In this document: in pieces, positions 38,289 through 49,165 of the stretch
Numbering within the stretch: position 1 is the stretch's first letter
How the letters are laid out: each line of letters opens with the position of its first letter
Source: Streptomyces mutomycini
Lineage (GTDB): Bacteria; Actinomycetota; Actinomycetes; Streptomycetales; Streptomycetaceae
Reading direction: 5' to 3'
Assembly: GCF_001700505.1 (NCBI RefSeq)
Contig: NZ_MAPV01000081.1
Location: forward strand, 1 to 64,000
DNA length: 64,000 nucleotides
Program-made: the position numbers and the translations under genes
The notes under the pieces: model-generated
The model's input: the letters and a program-made list of their open reading frames with translations, nothing else
Database searches by the model: none
Told to the model about the DNA's origin: nothing

Positions 38289-39281
38289 GTGATCACCTCG
38301 TCCGCACGGAGTCCCCGCCGCACCGAGCACGCGCCGACGCCCTACGTCGACCTGACCCGGGCGGAGTGGAGTGCTCTGCGCGACAAGACCCCGCTGCCGC
38401 TGAGCGCCGAGGAGGTCGAGAAGCTGAGAGGACTCGGCGACGTCATCGACCTCGACGAGGTCCGGGACGTCTATCTGCCGCTCTCCCGGCTGCTCAACCT
38501 CTACGTCCAGGCCACCTCCGGCCTGCGCGGCGCACTGAACACCTTCCTGGGGGACGCGGGCAACGGGCACGGCGAGCAGCGCGGTACCCCGTTCGTCATA
38601 GGGGTCGCAGGCAGCGTCGCCGTCGGCAAGTCCACCAGTGCCCGCATCCTGCAGGCGCTGCTGGCTCGCTGGCCCGAGCACCCCCGGGTGGAGCTGGTGA
38701 CGACCGACGGGTTCCTGCTGCCGATGAAGGAGCTCGAAGCGCGGGGCCTCATGTCGCGCAAGGGGTTCCCCGAGTCGTACGACCGGCGGGCGCTGACCCG
38801 GTTCGTCGCCGACATCAAGGCCGGCAAGGACGAGGTGACGGCGCCCGTCTACTCCCACCTGATCTACGACATCGTGCAGGGCGAGCGGCTGACCGTACGC
38901 CGCCCCGACATCCTGATCGTCGAGGGGCTGAACGTCCTGCAGCCCGCGCTGCCCGGCAAGGACGGCCGGACCAGGGTCGGGCTCGCCGACTACTTCGACT
39001 TCAGCGTGTACGTCGACGCGCGCGCCGAGGACATCGAGAACTGGTACCTGCACCGCTTCCGCAGGCTGCGTGAGACGGCGTTCCAGAACCCGTTCTCGTA
39101 CTTCCGCAAGTACACGCAGGTCTCCGAGGCGGAGGCGCTGGACTACGCGCGCACCATGTGGCGGACCATCAACAAGCCCAACCTGCTGGAGAACGTGGCG
39201 CCCACGCGCGGCCGTGCCACTCTGGTGCTGCGCAAAGGGCCCGACCACAAGGTCCAGCGGCTCTCGCTGCGCAAACTCTGA
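38289..39281 (+). CDS. coaA: Pantothenate kinase (type I)
   Basis: CoaA phosphorylates pantothenate, the first step of coenzyme A synthesis. The 330-residue protein has the P-loop [45 protein letters not shown], and IVEGLNVLQ. The GTG at 38289 matches the family N-terminus (SPYVDLTR-type region soon after). Confidence 0.96.
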   Translation: MITSSARSPRRTEHAPTPYVDLTRAEWSALRDKTPLPLSAEEVEKLRGLGDVIDLDEVRDVYLPLSRLLNLYVQATSGLRGALNTFLGDAGNGHGEQRGTPFVIGVAGSVAVGKSTSARILQALLARWPEHPRVELVTTDGFLLPMKELEARGLMSRKGFPESYDRRALTRFVADIKAGKDEVTAPVYSHLIYDIVQGERLTVRRPDILIVEGLNVLQPALPGKDGRTRVGLADYFDFSVYVDARAEDIENWYLHRFRRLRETAFQNPFSYFRKYTQVSEAEALDYARTMWRTINKPNLLENVAPTRGRATLVLRKGPDHKVQRLSLRKL

Positions 39282-39300
39282 CCAGGGAAAGGGTGCGCCC

Positions 39301-40260
39301 GTGCTGCATCTGCGCCTCATCGTGCCCGCCGAACGCACCGACGAGGTGGTGCGGTTGCTGGAGCGGACCGTGGGCACCGCGCACCTCGCGGTGCTGACCG
39401 GAGCAGCGCGGAGCCCGGTGGGCGATGTGGTCATGTGCGACGTGGCACGGGAGGCCGGCGACGAACTGATCGGCGCGCTGCGGAAGGCGGGCATCGACAG
39501 CGACGGCTCCATCACCGTCGAGAACATGGATCTGACGCTGTCCAGGAGTGCCGAGGAGGCGGAGCGGGCGGCGCCGGGCGAGGGCGCGGACGCGGTGCTC
39601 TGGGAAGAGCTGAGCGAGGTGACCCACGAGGAGTCGACCTTCAGCGCCACCTATGTCGCCTTCCTCTCCGTGGCGACGATGCTCGCCGCGTGCGGAGTGA
39701 TGCTGGACAACGCGGTGCTGATCGTGGGCGCGATGGCGGTGGGCCCGGAGTTCGGCCCGCTGGCCGGGATCTCGACGGCCCTGGTGCAGCGCGCGCCCCG
39801 GCTGGTCGCACGGTCCCTGTGGGCGCTGATCGGCGGCTTCGCGGCGGCGATGGTGCTCACGGCGGGCTTCGCCTGGCTGATGGACCTGCTCGGGCTGTTC
39901 ACCGAGGACATGGTCAAGGCGGAGAGGCCCAACACCGGCTTCATCTGGCACCCGGACTGGATGTCGTTCGTGGTCGCGCTCCTCGCGGGCATCGCGGGGA
40001 CCCTCTCGCTGACCTCGGCGAAGTCCGGGGCGCTGATCGGGGTGGCGATCTCGGTGACCACGGTGCCGGCCGCCGCCAACGCCGCGGTCGCCTTCAGCTA
40101 CCAGGACCTGGCACAGACCTGGGGGTCCTCGGCGCAACTGCTGGCCAACCTGGCCGGCATCGTCCTCGCCGGGACCCTCACGCTGCTGCTGCAGAAGGCG
40201 CTGTGGGCGGCGCAACGCCGGAGGGACCCGGCCGTGAGGCCGGGTCCCTCCGGCGGTTGA
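39301..40260 (+). CDS. DUF389 integral membrane protein
   Basis: The 319-residue protein has a soluble N-terminal domain of about 115 residues followed by about six membrane segments containing the family motif region DNAVLIVGAMAVGPEFGPLAGIST. Function unknown. It begins 19 bp after coaA. The last codons lie in a perfect 16-bp hairpin, so its 3' end doubles as terminator. Confidence 0.85.
   Translation: MLHLRLIVPAERTDEVVRLLERTVGTAHLAVLTGAARSPVGDVVMCDVAREAGDELIGALRKAGIDSDGSITVENMDLTLSRSAEEAERAAPGEGADAVLWEELSEVTHEESTFSATYVAFLSVATMLAACGVMLDNAVLIVGAMAVGPEFGPLAGISTALVQRAPRLVARSLWALIGGFAAAMVLTAGFAWLMDLLGLFTEDMVKAERPNTGFIWHPDWMSFVVALLAGIAGTLSLTSAKSGALIGVAISVTTVPAAANAAVAFSYQDLAQTWGSSAQLLANLAGIVLAGTLTLLLQKALWAAQRRRDPAVRPGPSGG
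40218..40253. terminator. Perfect 16-bp terminator inside the DUF389 coding end
   Basis: CCGGAGGGACCCGGCC (40218-40233) pairs with 40238-40253 around GTGA. It lies within the last 14 codons of the DUF389 gene and 15 bp from the convergent glmM stop, so it serves both genes. Confidence 0.8.
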
Positions 40261-40267
40261 GGCTGTG

Positions 40268-41626
40268 TCAGCCGAGCGCGGACTTGACCACGTCGGCCAG
40301 CTGCCCGGCCACGGCGCGCGCCTGCTCCAGGTCGGCGGCCTCGACCATGACCCGTACGAGCGGCTCGGTGCCCGACTTCCGCAGGAGCACCCGCCCGGTG
40401 TCGCCCAGCTCGTGCTCGGCGCGGGCCACAGCGGTGGCGACCTCGGGCGAGGTGCCCACGCGCGACTTGTCCACGTCCGGCACGTTGATGAGGACCTGCG
40501 GGAGGCGCTGCATCACACCGGCCAGGTCGGCGAGCGTACGTCCGGTGGCGGCGACCCGGGCCGCGAGCATCAGCCCGGTCAGGGTGCCGTCACCCGTCGT
40601 CGCGTGGTCCAGGACGATGACGTGGCCTGACTGCTCGCCGCCCAGCGCGAAGCCTTCGGCCTTCATCGACTCCAGGACGTAGCGGTCACCGACGGCGGTC
40701 TGGACGAGCTGGATGCCCTCCCGCTCCATCGCCATCTTGAAGCCGAGGTTCGACATGACCGTGCCGACCACGGTGTCCTTGCGCAGGTGACCGGACTCGC
40801 GCATCGCGAGGGCGAGCACGGCCAGGATCTGGTCGCCGTCGACCTCCTCACCGGCCGCGTCCACGGCCAGGCAGCGGTCCGCGTCACCGTCGTGCGCGAT
40901 GCCGAGGTCGGCGCCGTGCTCGACGACGGCCGCCCGCAGCAGCTCCATGTGGGTGGAGCCGCAGCCCTCGTTGATGTTGAGGCCGTCCGGTTCGGCGCCG
41001 ATGGTGACGACCTCGGCCCCGGCCCGGGCGAACGCCTCGGGCGAAACACGGGCCGCGGCGCCGTGTGCCTCGTCGAGGACGACCTTGATCCCGTCGAGCC
41101 GGTTCGGGAGGACGGCGATGAGGTGGGCGACGTAGCGGTCGAAGCCCTCGGTGTAGTCCGTCACCCGGCCGACGCCGGCGCCGGTCGGACGGCTCCACGG
41201 CTCGCCGGTGCGGTGCTGCTCGTAGACCGTCTCGATGCGGTCCTCCAGCTCGTCGGCGAGCTTGTGGCCGCCGCGGGCGAAGAACTTGACGCCGTTGTCG
41301 GGCATGGCGTTGTGACTGGCCGAGAGCATGACACCGATGTCGGCACCGAGGGAACCGGTGAGGTACGCGACGGCGGGGGTCGGCAGCACACCGACGCGCA
41401 GGACGTCCACGCCGGCACTGGCGAGGCCCGCCACGACGGCGGCTTCCAGGAACTCTCCGGACGCACGGGGGTCACGGCCCACCACAGCGGTCGGGCGATG
41501 CCCCTCGAAGGTGCCCGCCTCGGCGAGTACGTGCGCCGCCGCGACCGAGAGCCCGAGCGCGAGCTCTGCTGTCAGGTCCGCGTTGGCGACGCCGCGCACG
41601 CCGTCCGTGCCGAAGAGTCGTCCCAC
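40268..41626 (-). CDS. glmM: Phosphoglucosamine mutase
   Basis: GlmM converts glucosamine 6-phosphate to the 1-phosphate. The 452-residue protein begins [11 protein letters not shown], has the phosphoserine loop [13 protein letters not shown], the metal loop AHDGDADRC and the sugar loop GGEQSGH. The GTG at 41626 fits the family start. Confidence 0.96.
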   Translation of the reverse strand: MGRLFGTDGVRGVANADLTAELALGLSVAAAHVLAEAGTFEGHRPTAVVGRDPRASGEFLEAAVVAGLASAGVDVLRVGVLPTPAVAYLTGSLGADIGVMLSASHNAMPDNGVKFFARGGHKLADELEDRIETVYEQHRTGEPWSRPTGAGVGRVTDYTEGFDRYVAHLIAVLPNRLDGIKVVLDEAHGAAARVSPEAFARAGAEVVTIGAEPDGLNINEGCGSTHMELLRAAVVEHGADLGIAHDGDADRCLAVDAAGEEVDGDQILAVLALAMRESGHLRKDTVVGTVMSNLGFKMAMEREGIQLVQTAVGDRYVLESMKAEGFALGGEQSGHVIVLDHATTGDGTLTGLMLAARVAATGRTLADLAGVMQRLPQVLINVPDVDKSRVGTSPEVATAVARAEHELGDTGRVLLRKSGTEPLVRVMVEAADLEQARAVAGQLADVVKSALG

Positions 41627-41786
41627 TGGTGTCCTCCGAAGGTGCTCCGAAACCACAAAACCAAAGTACTGAAAACAGGCCGAAACGAGGCAAGGCACAA
41701 CAAAGAAGGGTGCGCCTCAAACCGCCGACCCTATAAACGTCCAAGCGTCTTAAGCCGTTATACGCCCGCGCGAGCTGATAAACGAA

Positions 41787-41819
41787 CGCCCCAGCAGCAC
41801 GAGGTGTGCCGCCGGGGCG
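41787..41819 (-). terminator. Imperfect stem-loop after rpsI
   Basis: CGCCCC (41787-41792) and GGGGCG (41814-41819) pair, with a further partly paired stem inside (GCAGCAC / GTGCCGC). It is located 27 bp past the rpsI stop. Confidence 0.55.
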
Positions 41820-41846
41820 AACGCGTAAAGCAGATGAGCAGGCGAT

Positions 41847-42374
41847 TTAGCGCTTGCTGTACTGCGGGGCCTTACGGGCCTTCTTGAGACCGGCCTTCTT
41901 GCGCTCGACCGCACGGTCGTCGCGGGAGAGGAAGCCGGCCTTCTTCAGCGTGGCGCGGTTGTTGTCCACGTCAGCCTCGTTCAGCGCGCGGGCCACGCCG
42001 AGGCGCAGGGCACCGGCCTGACCGGAGACGCCGCCACCCGAGATGCGGGCGATGACGTCGTAGCGGCCGTCGAGCTCGAGCACCTTGAAGGGCTCGTTGA
42101 CTTCCTGCTGGTGCACCTTGTTGGGGAAGTAGTCCTCAAGGGTGCGACCGTTGATCTTCCACTTGCCGGTGCCCGGAACGATCCGGACGCGGGCGATGGC
42201 GTTCTTGCGACGGCCAAGGCCGGCGGCGGGCTGCGGGTCGCCGAAGCGGCCGGCGAGCGACTCGGAGGTGTACTCACCCTCGACGGGGACCTCCGACTCG
42301 AAGGTGGTCACCTCGGCGAAGGTCTCTTCGCCCTCGGTGCCCTCGACGGGCGTCTCTGCAGTGGTCTCGGCCAC
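41847..42374 (-). CDS. rpsI: Ribosomal protein S9
   Basis: S9 reaches the P-site tRNA with its C-terminal tail, here [11 protein letters not shown]. The core starts at [15 protein letters not shown]; about 50 acidic residues precede it, an actinobacterial extension. Follows rplM by 46 bp in the usual L13-S9 operon. Confidence 0.97.
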   Translation of the reverse strand: MAETTAETPVEGTEGEETFAEVTTFESEVPVEGEYTSESLAGRFGDPQPAAGLGRRKNAIARVRIVPGTGKWKINGRTLEDYFPNKVHQQEVNEPFKVLELDGRYDVIARISGGGVSGQAGALRLGVARALNEADVDNNRATLKKAGFLSRDDRAVERKKAGLKKARKAPQYSKR

Positions 42375-42420
42375 GATTCTCCTCAGATCTTTCTTTAACG
42401 TCTTAGGGGGGAGGCCGGAA

Positions 42421-42864
42421 CTACTGCGCGACCTGGGTGATCTCGAACGGGACCGGCTGCTGCGCAGCGTGCGGGTGCTGGTCGCCCGCGTAGACCTTGA
42501 GCTTCGAGATCATCTGACGACCCAGGGTGTTCTTGGGGATCATGCCCTTGATGGCCTTCTCGACGGCCTTCTCGGGGTTCTTCGAGAGCAGCTCGTCGTA
42601 GCGCACCGAACGGAGACCGCCCGGGAAGCCCGAGTGGCGGTACGCCATCTTCTGGGTCTTCTTGTTACCGGAGAGGTGAACCTTCTCGGCGTTGATGATG
42701 ATGACGAAGTCGCCCATGTCCATGTGGGGGGCGTAGATCGCCTTGTGCTTGCCTCGGAGGAGGTTCGCAGCCGTGGTGGCCAGACGGCCGAGGACGATGT
42801 CCTCGGCGTCGATGATGTGCCACTGGCGAGTGACATCGCCGGGCTTGGGGCTGTACGTACGCAC
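42421..42864 (-). CDS. rplM: Ribosomal protein L13
   Basis: The 147-residue protein has the family start [30 protein letters not shown] and [17 protein letters not shown]. First gene of the L13-S9 operon; its promoter should lie in the 227-bp gap upstream. Confidence 0.97.
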   Translation of the reverse strand: MRTYSPKPGDVTRQWHIIDAEDIVLGRLATTAANLLRGKHKAIYAPHMDMGDFVIIINAEKVHLSGNKKTQKMAYRHSGFPGGLRSVRYDELLSKNPEKAVEKAIKGMIPKNTLGRQMISKLKVYAGDQHPHAAQQPVPFEITQVAQ

Positions 42865-43091
42865 TTCGTAGCCTTCGCTTCTTCAGTGGATGAGGTCCAG
42901 ATACATGGCACCCCTGAAGCGATCATGCAGCTGGGGCTCACAAGGCCGGGAACGCTGCCCGTATGCGAGCCACTGGTAACTGCTCCAGAGAACCTACGTA
43001 AGGGCTCTTCGCGTGAGAACGACGAAGCCGATACGTATAACAACCACCGACAGTACCCGCCCCGCCCGCGACGGGTCAAAACGCCTCAGCC

Positions 43092-44711
43092 CTACCGCTC
43101 CCGCTGGACCCTGCGCTCGTCCCAGACCGGCTCCGCGGACTCCCGCACCACCCCGTCCGAGCCGAAGACCAGGTACCGGTCGAAGGACTTCGCGAACCAG
43201 CGGTCGTGCGTGACGGCCATGACCGTCCCGTCGTACACCTCCAGCCCGTCCTGCAGGGCCTCGGCCGACTCCAGGTCCAGGTTGTCCGTCGGCTCGTCCA
43301 GCAGCAGCGCGGTCGTGCCCGAGAGCTCCAGGAGCAGGATCTGGAAGCGCGCCTGCTGCCCGCCGGACAGCCTCTCGAAGGCCTGGTCGCCCTGGCGCTC
43401 CAGTTCGTAGCGCCGCAGCACCGACATCGCACCGCCGCGGTCCTTGGCCTGCTCCGTCCACAGGATCTCGACGAGCGTCTTGCCGAGGAGCTCCGGATGG
43501 GCGTGCGTCTGCGCGAAGTGCCCGGGCACGACCCGCGCACCGAGCTTCCACTCACCGGTGTGCGCGACCGGCTCGCCCGCCAGCAGCCGCAGGAAGTGTG
43601 ACTTGCCCGAGCCGTTGGAGCCGAGGACCGCGACCCGCTCCCCGTAGTAGATCTCCAGGTCGAACGGCTTCATCAGACCGGTCAGCTCCAGGGCGGTGCA
43701 CGTCACCGCCCGCACCCCCGTCCGCCCGCCGCGCAGCCGCATCCTGATGTCCTGCTCGCGGGGCGGCTCCGGCGGCGGTCCCGCCTCCTCGAACTTCTTG
43801 AAGCGGGTCTGCATCGCGTGGTAGCGGTTCGCCATGTCGGGACTGTTCGCTGCCTGCTGCCGCATCCGCAGGACGAGCGCCTTCAGCCGCTTGTGCTCCT
43901 CCTCCCAGCGCCGCAGGAGCTCCTCGAAGCGCGCGAACCGGTCCTTGCGTGCCTGGTGGTACGTGTCGAAACCGCCACCGTGCACCCAGACGTCCGAGCC
44001 GGCCGGACCGGGCTCCACGCTCACGATCTTCTGGGCGGCCCGCGACAGCAGCTCCCGGTCGTGGGAGACGAAGAGCACCGTCTTGCGGGTCTCCTTGAGC
44101 TTCTCCTCCAGCCACCGCTTGCCGGGGACGTCCAGATAGTTGTCCGGCTCGTCCAGGATCAGCACCTCGTCCGGGCCCCTCAGCAGTGCCTCCAGGACCA
44201 GCCGCTTCTGCTCGCCACCGCTGAGCGTGCGCACCTCACGCCACTGCGCCTTCTCGTACGGGACGCCGAGCGCGGCCATGGTGCAGACGTCCCACAGCGT
44301 CTCGGCCTCGTACCCGCGCGCCTCCGCCCAGTCGCTCAGCGCCTGCGCGTACGCCATCTGCGCGGCCTCGTCGTCCACGCTCAGGATGCGTTCCTCGGCC
44401 GCGTCGACGGCCTGCGCCGCCTCCCTGATCCTGGGCTGGGCCACGGAGACCAGCAGGTCACGGACGGTCCGCTCGTCCCGCACCGAACCCACGAACTGGG
44501 CCATCACGCCGAGCCCGCCACTCACCGATACCGAGCCGCCGTGCGGCTGGAGCTCCCCGGCGAGCAGCTTCAACAGGGTGGTCTTCCCCGCCCCGTTCGC
44601 GCCGACGAGCGCGACGACGGCGCCATCGGCCACCCGGAACGAAGCGTCGCCGAGCAGCACCCGTCCGTCCGGTAGGTAGTACTCCAGGTGGCCCGCTTCA
44701 AGATGTCCCAT
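43092..44711 (-). CDS. ABC-F family ATPase
   Basis: ABC-F proteins act on the ribosome, as translation factors or in antibiotic protection. Two ABC domains are intact: Walker A GANGAGKTTLLKLL and GSNGSGKSHFLRLL, signatures LSGGEQKRLVLEALL and LSGGQQARFQILLLE, Walker B ILDEPDNYLD and LLDEPTDNLD. There are no membrane segments. The linker between domains is Arg/Lys-rich, about 80 residues. The subtype cannot be set; it lies next to ribosomal genes but divergent from the membrane protein gene. Confidence 0.92.
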   Translation of the reverse strand: MGHLEAGHLEYYLPDGRVLLGDASFRVADGAVVALVGANGAGKTTLLKLLAGELQPHGGSVSVSGGLGVMAQFVGSVRDERTVRDLLVSVAQPRIREAAQAVDAAEERILSVDDEAAQMAYAQALSDWAEARGYEAETLWDVCTMAALGVPYEKAQWREVRTLSGGEQKRLVLEALLRGPDEVLILDEPDNYLDVPGKRWLEEKLKETRKTVLFVSHDRELLSRAAQKIVSVEPGPAGSDVWVHGGGFDTYHQARKDRFARFEELLRRWEEEHKRLKALVLRMRQQAANSPDMANRYHAMQTRFKKFEEAGPPPEPPREQDIRMRLRGGRTGVRAVTCTALELTGLMKPFDLEIYYGERVAVLGSNGSGKSHFLRLLAGEPVAHTGEWKLGARVVPGHFAQTHAHPELLGKTLVEILWTEQAKDRGGAMSVLRRYELERQGDQAFERLSGGQQARFQILLLELSGTTALLLDEPTDNLDLESAEALQDGLEVYDGTVMAVTHDRWFAKSFDRYLVFGSDGVVRESAEPVWDERRVQRER

Positions 44712-44778
44712 GCACAGCATTGTCACGGCAGGCGAACCGTTGGCCCAACCGGATTACGGTCGGTCTAGGATTCGCCGC

Positions 44779-45627
44779 ATGAGCTTTGGGCAAGGGGGGC
44801 CCTCCTGGGGGCCGGGAGAGAGCCGGACTCCGGACTGGGCGGCGCTGGCGGACGAGTCCGCCGCGCGCGGCAGGCGCAAGAAGTGGCTGCTGATCGGCGG
44901 CGGCGCACTGGCCACCGCCGCCGTGGCCGCGATCGTGGCCACGGCCGTCATCTCGGCCGACGGCGGCGCCTCAGGGTCGGACAAGAACGCGAGCGAGCTG
45001 CCGGCACCCGCCGACCTGCCTTCGGAGACCTCCGCGCCGGGGCCCTCCTTCTCCTCGGTCGCACCGCCGCCCCCGCCGGACCCGAAGGACTACATAGCCG
45101 ACGAGAAGAAGGACAGGGCCCCCGTCACCGTCGACGCCTTCTTCCCCGGCAGGAAGCTGACCATGGGCGACCGCGTCTACGCCAAGGGCGCCACCGCCCG
45201 TACGGCGAACTGCGCGGCGACGACGCAGGGCGCCCTCGGTTCGATCCTCGACGGCAACGGCTGCGACCAGGTCATCCGCGCCACGTACAGCAAGGACGGC
45301 ATCGCGGTCACCGTCGGCCTCGCCGTGTTCGGCACCGAGGCGGAGGCCAGGAAGGCCGCCCAGCAGGCGTCCGGCGGTCTCGCCTCCCTCAGCGGCTCAG
45401 GGGTCCCCACCTTCTGCCGCGGTGGATCCGTCTGCCGGCGTACCGCCAACTCCTACGGCAGGTACGCCTACTTCACGGTCGGCGGCTTCATCAGCGGGAA
45501 GAACGTCACCACGGCGGCCAAGGACGTGTACGCGGTCGGTGACGACCTGACCGACTTCGCCTTCCGCCAGATCCGTCACCGGGGAGAGGTCCAGGCCTCC
45601 GCGGCCGCGGGCGCCCCCGTCGCCTGA
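44779..45627 (+). CDS. Membrane-anchored exported protein, unknown function
   Basis: The 282-residue protein has a cytoplasmic N-terminus (about 38 residues), one membrane helix (LLIGGGALATAAVAAIVATAVIS), a Pro/Ser linker and an outer domain with four Cys (ANCAAT, NGCDQ, FCRGGSVC), probably two disulfides. A TAGGAT -10 candidate ends 7 nt before the ATG, so the mRNA may be leaderless. No family recognised. Confidence 0.8.
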   Translation: MSFGQGGPSWGPGESRTPDWAALADESAARGRRKKWLLIGGGALATAAVAAIVATAVISADGGASGSDKNASELPAPADLPSETSAPGPSFSSVAPPPPPDPKDYIADEKKDRAPVTVDAFFPGRKLTMGDRVYAKGATARTANCAATTQGALGSILDGNGCDQVIRATYSKDGIAVTVGLAVFGTEAEARKAAQQASGGLASLSGSGVPTFCRGGSVCRRTANSYGRYAYFTVGGFISGKNVTTAAKDVYAVGDDLTDFAFRQIRHRGEVQASAAAGAPVA

Positions 45628-45690
45628 CTTCCCGCCGGTCCTCCCCCTGCGCACCGTCCCGTCCATCCCCTCGAACGAGGACCCGCCGTC

Positions 45691-47580
45691 GTGCGTCTGA
45701 CCACCCTCTTCACCATCCCGCGCGTCCTGCGCCACAGCGACGCGATAGGCGCCGACCTTCCGCCGGACGACGCCGTGGTCCTCGACGCCCCGGACCCGTC
45801 GCTGCGGGTCGCCCTCGCCGCCGCCGCGTCGGGCGACCACGCCCCGGCCGCCGAGCTGCTCGCCGCCACCCGTGAGCACGCCCAGTGGGAGCGCAGGGAC
45901 ACCTGCGTCTCCCGGCTCGCACGGGCCTCGCTGCACCACCCGGGCTGGCTGGACAGCTGGCTGGAGGTGTCCCCCGAGGACCCCGACGCCGTGCTGGTCA
46001 AGGCCGACCAGTACGTCTTCCAGGCCTGGCAGATACGCACCGGCGCCCGGGCCAGGCACGTCGAGGCCGACCAGTTCCGGGCGTTCCACGCGGTACTGCG
46101 GGACGCCGTGCCGGTCATCTCCGCCGCCGCCGAGCTCAACCCCCACGACCCGGTCCCGTGGCGCATCGCGCTGACCCAGGCGCGGGGCATCCAGGCCCCG
46201 CGCGAGGTCTTCGACACCTATCTGGCCGAGGCGGACACCCGGGACCCGCACCACGAGGGCTGCCACGTCCAGGCGCTCCAGTACCTCTGCGCCAAGTGGT
46301 ACGGCTCGCACGAGGAGATGTTCGCCTTCGCCGAGCGTGCGGCGGACCAGGCGCCTCCCGGGTCCAGGCTCCACGCGCTGCCGCTCCAGGCCGTCGTGGA
46401 GTACCTGATCGCCGACGAGGAGACGCCCGGCCCCGACCCGTACAGGGAACGCGCCGAAGCGGCGGTGACCCGCGCGCAGGCCCTGTCGGACAGCTACGCC
46501 CCCGGAGACCGGGAGGCCGCCGGCTTCCGTAACCACCTGGCCCTGGTCCTGTGGTCGATGGACCGCTACGAGGAGGCGCTCACCGCCTTCCGCAGCCTCG
46601 GGGTGCACGCCACCACCTTCCCGTGGACCTACTTCGGCGAGGCCCGTGCCGAATTCCTGGAGGCCCGCTCCGACACCCGCGTCGAACTCGCGATGAAGGT
46701 GCCCTTCTTCCGCCCCTCCCCAAGGCCCCCGGCCACCGGCACCCAGGACTGGGAGCGCGAGCTGGCCCCGCGCTCGGTCGCCATCGCCTCCACCGGCCCC
46801 ACCGAGGTGGCCCAGGCCGCCCTGATCTGCGGCCACAGCCTCCGGACCGCTCCGGCCGCCAGCCACCACACCTACGTGGAGGTAGTCCCGGACCCGGCAC
46901 GCGGCAGGCGCGCGGCGCTGCTCCCCGACGACCCGCTCACCGCGGCGGCCGACAACTTCACCACGGGCGAGGACTGGCCCGCGCTGGTCCTCCACCGCAC
47001 CCCGGAACGCAGCAGCTTCACCCTCCTGCACCGGGGCAGGAAGGTGGCGGACCACGCCTGGGAGACCGCCGCGCCCGCCGCCGACCACGCCCGGGCGGCC
47101 GCGACGGCCACCGCGCTCGCCCGTGTCTACGGCCTGTCCGACCCGCGCCCCCTGGCCCACGTCCTGCGGGCCGCCGGGGACCCGGCCCGCCACCAGAGCG
47201 AGCTCGTCGCCGCCCTGGGCCTCCCGCCGCTGCCCGCCGGATACGGCGGCAGGCAGGAGATCCTCGAGGGGCTTCCCGGCGCCCGGGTACTCGCCCGGCG
47301 AGGATTCCTCGCGGGCATGCGGGACACCCTCACCACGAAGGACGGCGTCCACCCGGAAGCCCCACCACAGGCCGAACCGCACCCGGCCCGCTGGTGGGTG
47401 CTGCGCACGGCGGCCCTGCTGCTCTTCACCTCGACGGCGGTCTACGCCTGGTGGACGCCGGACATCGGCTGGTTCCGCTCCACCGTGATGACGCTGCTCG
47501 CCGTGGACAGCTTGGCCAGACTGGTGCGGGCCCTGCGCCGACGGCCGGTCAGCAGCACCCCGCCCCCGGCAACGTCCTGA
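45691..47580 (+). CDS. Large protein of unknown function with repeat-like helices
   Basis: The 629-residue protein opens [17 protein letters not shown] and contains helical, TPR-like stretches (around [18 protein letters not shown] and [27 protein letters not shown]), then a mixed domain and one or two C-terminal membrane segments ([31 protein letters not shown]). Its last 32 bases overlap the convergent truA. I do not recognise a catalytic motif. Confidence 0.78.
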   Translation: MRLTTLFTIPRVLRHSDAIGADLPPDDAVVLDAPDPSLRVALAAAASGDHAPAAELLAATREHAQWERRDTCVSRLARASLHHPGWLDSWLEVSPEDPDAVLVKADQYVFQAWQIRTGARARHVEADQFRAFHAVLRDAVPVISAAAELNPHDPVPWRIALTQARGIQAPREVFDTYLAEADTRDPHHEGCHVQALQYLCAKWYGSHEEMFAFAERAADQAPPGSRLHALPLQAVVEYLIADEETPGPDPYRERAEAAVTRAQALSDSYAPGDREAAGFRNHLALVLWSMDRYEEALTAFRSLGVHATTFPWTYFGEARAEFLEARSDTRVELAMKVPFFRPSPRPPATGTQDWERELAPRSVAIASTGPTEVAQAALICGHSLRTAPAASHHTYVEVVPDPARGRRAALLPDDPLTAAADNFTTGEDWPALVLHRTPERSSFTLLHRGRKVADHAWETAAPAADHARAAATATALARVYGLSDPRPLAHVLRAAGDPARHQSELVAALGLPPLPAGYGGRQEILEGLPGARVLARRGFLAGMRDTLTTKDGVHPEAPPQAEPHPARWWVLRTAALLLFTSTAVYAWWTPDIGWFRSTVMTLLAVDSLARLVRALRRRPVSSTPPPATS

Positions 47581-48403
47581 CGTTGCGGGCCTCCACGGCC
47601 CTGGCCGCCAGCAACTCGTCCGCCGGATAGGCCACTTCCTCCAGCGTCAGCCCGTGCGGCCGCACCACGTGCACCCCCGGGTCCCGTACCTTCGCCGCCA
47701 GCACCTCGGCCGGCCACGCGGCGGGCCGGCGCCCGTCTCCGACGAACAGCGCCGCGCCTATCAGCGCCCGCACCATGTTGTGGCAGAAGGCGTCCGCCTG
47801 CACGGTCGCCGTCAGCACACCGGACTCCGGGTCCCTGACCCAGTGCAGCTTCTGCAGCGTACGGATGGTCGTGGCGCCCTCGCGCTTCTTGCAGTACGCC
47901 GCGAAGTCCTGCTCCCCCACCATGAGGGCGGCCGCCTCGTTCATCGCGTCCAGGTCCAGAGGCCGGTCGTGCCAGAGCACATGGCCCCGGAGGAGCGGGT
48001 CCACCCCGCCCGGCCGGTCCCCCACCCGGTACGCGTAACGCCGCCACAACGCGGAGAAGCGCGCGTTGAACCCCGCCGGGGCCTTCGCCGCCCGCCAGAT
48101 CCGTACGTCCGGCGGCAGGCGCCCCGCCAGCCGCCGCAGCAGCTTCTCCTCGTGTTCGGCCCACACCCCGGCCGGCAGGTCGACGTGCGCCACCTGCCCG
48201 CGCGAGTGCACCCCCGCATCGGTACGCCCGGCGACCGTCAGGCCGTACGTCACCGACGACCGCGTCACGGTGCGCAGCGCGTCCTCGATCTCGCCCTGCA
48301 CGGTGCGCCTGCTGGTCTGCTTCGCCCAGCCGGAGAAGTCCTTGCCGTCGTAGGAAAGGTCCAGCCGCACCCGTACGAATCCGGGCTCTGCTTCGTCACT
48401 CAC
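47549..48403 (-). CDS. truA: tRNA pseudouridine(38-40) synthase
   Basis: TruA modifies U38-U40 of tRNA. The 284-residue protein has [16 protein letters not shown] and the catalytic Asp in [16 protein letters not shown]. In actinobacteria it follows rplQ. Its 3' end overlaps the convergent 45691-47580 gene. Confidence 0.95.
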   Translation of the reverse strand: MSDEAEPGFVRVRLDLSYDGKDFSGWAKQTSRRTVQGEIEDALRTVTRSSVTYGLTVAGRTDAGVHSRGQVAHVDLPAGVWAEHEEKLLRRLAGRLPPDVRIWRAAKAPAGFNARFSALWRRYAYRVGDRPGGVDPLLRGHVLWHDRPLDLDAMNEAAALMVGEQDFAAYCKKREGATTIRTLQKLHWVRDPESGVLTATVQADAFCHNMVRALIGAALFVGDGRRPAAWPAEVLAAKVRDPGVHVVRPHGLTLEEVAYPADELLAARAVEARNVRTLPGAGCC

Positions 48404-48425
48404 CCGCGCATCCTCTCAAAACAGA

Positions 48426-48463
48426 ACGGGTCCGCACCGCCCCGAAGGGTGGTGCGGACCCGT
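48426..48463 (-). terminator. 13-bp stem-loop after rplQ
   Basis: ACGGGTCCGCACC (48426-48438) pairs with GGTGCGGACCCGT (48451-48463). It is 19 bp past the rplQ stop and before truA, ending the alpha operon. Confidence 0.82.
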
Positions 48464-48481
48464 ACCGGGGTCTCAGGACGC

Positions 48482-48985
48482 TCAGGCGTCCTTGGACTCC
48501 TCAGCGGCGTCGGCCGGCTTGGCGTCCTCGACGGTCTCGGCCGGAGCCTCGTCCTTCTTGAGGGCGTCTTCCTTCACGGCGCGCTTCGTGGCGGCCTCGG
48601 CCTCACCGGTGGCGGCCTGCGCCACGGTCAGGGCCTCGACGAGCTCGATGACGGCCATCGGGGCGTTGTCGCCACGACGGTTGCCGATCTTGGTGATGCG
48701 GGTGTAACCACCGGGGCGGTTCTCGTACCGCGGGGCGATCTCGGTGAAGAGCGTGTGCACGATGCCCTTGTCCGTGATCGACTGCAGCACCAGGCGACGG
48801 TTGTGGATGTCGCCCTTCTTCGCCTTGGTGATGAAACGCTCGGCGACCGGACGCAGGCGACGGGCCTTGGCCTCGGTCGTGGTGATGCGGCCGTGCTCGA
48901 ACAGCGACTTCGCGAGGTTGATGAGAAGAAGCTTCTCGTGCGCAGCGCTGCCGCCCAGACGGGCACCCTTGGCGGGCTGAGGCAT
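48482..48985 (-). CDS. rplQ: Ribosomal protein L17
   Basis: The core starts [34 protein letters not shown]; beyond about residue 120 there is an acidic, Lys/Glu/Ala-rich tail typical of actinobacteria. The ATG at 48985 (not the upstream one) matches the family and has AAGGAGAAA in front. Confidence 0.96.
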   Translation of the reverse strand: MPQPAKGARLGGSAAHEKLLLINLAKSLFEHGRITTTEAKARRLRPVAERFITKAKKGDIHNRRLVLQSITDKGIVHTLFTEIAPRYENRPGGYTRITKIGNRRGDNAPMAVIELVEALTVAQAATGEAEAATKRAVKEDALKKDEAPAETVEDAKPADAAEESKDA

Positions 48986-49067
48986 GGTTTTTCTCCTTGT
49001 GTGCTGCACCGGCCGTATCAGGTACCGGTGTCAGTTCCCGTGCGGCGGTCGCCACACGGAAGTTCTT

Positions 49068-49097
49068 GCCGGCCGGGCTCGTCCGAGCCCGGCCGGC
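49068..49097 (-). terminator. 13-bp hairpin in the rpoA-rplQ gap
   Basis: GCCGGCCGGGCTC pairs with GAGCCCGGCCGGC around GTCC. With the hairpin at 49121-49159 it gives two structures between rpoA and rplQ, which could reduce or process transcription into rplQ. Confidence 0.6.
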
Positions 49098-49120
49098 GAT
49101 CGAGGACGAAGCCCTCGGCC

Positions 49121-49159
49121 CCGGCGGGGGCGCCCCGGAAAACCGGGCGCCCCCGCCGG
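49121..49159 (-). terminator. 17-bp hairpin with AAAA loop directly after rpoA
   Basis: CCGGCGGGGGCGCC(C)CGG pairs with 49143-49159 (one bulged C). It begins 7 bp after the rpoA stop and may be a partial terminator or an RNA 3'-end stabiliser. Confidence 0.65.
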
Positions 49160-49165
49160 AGGTGA

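Noticed and set aside
37986..39650. 554-codon minus-strand frame across coaA
   Set aside because: Antisense to coaA; only the non-coaA part (37957-38184, a different frame) resembles a real protein, a PIN domain.
42865..43091. Possible small gene before rplM
   Set aside because: No frame with a ribosome site and coding bias; it is the promoter region of rplM.
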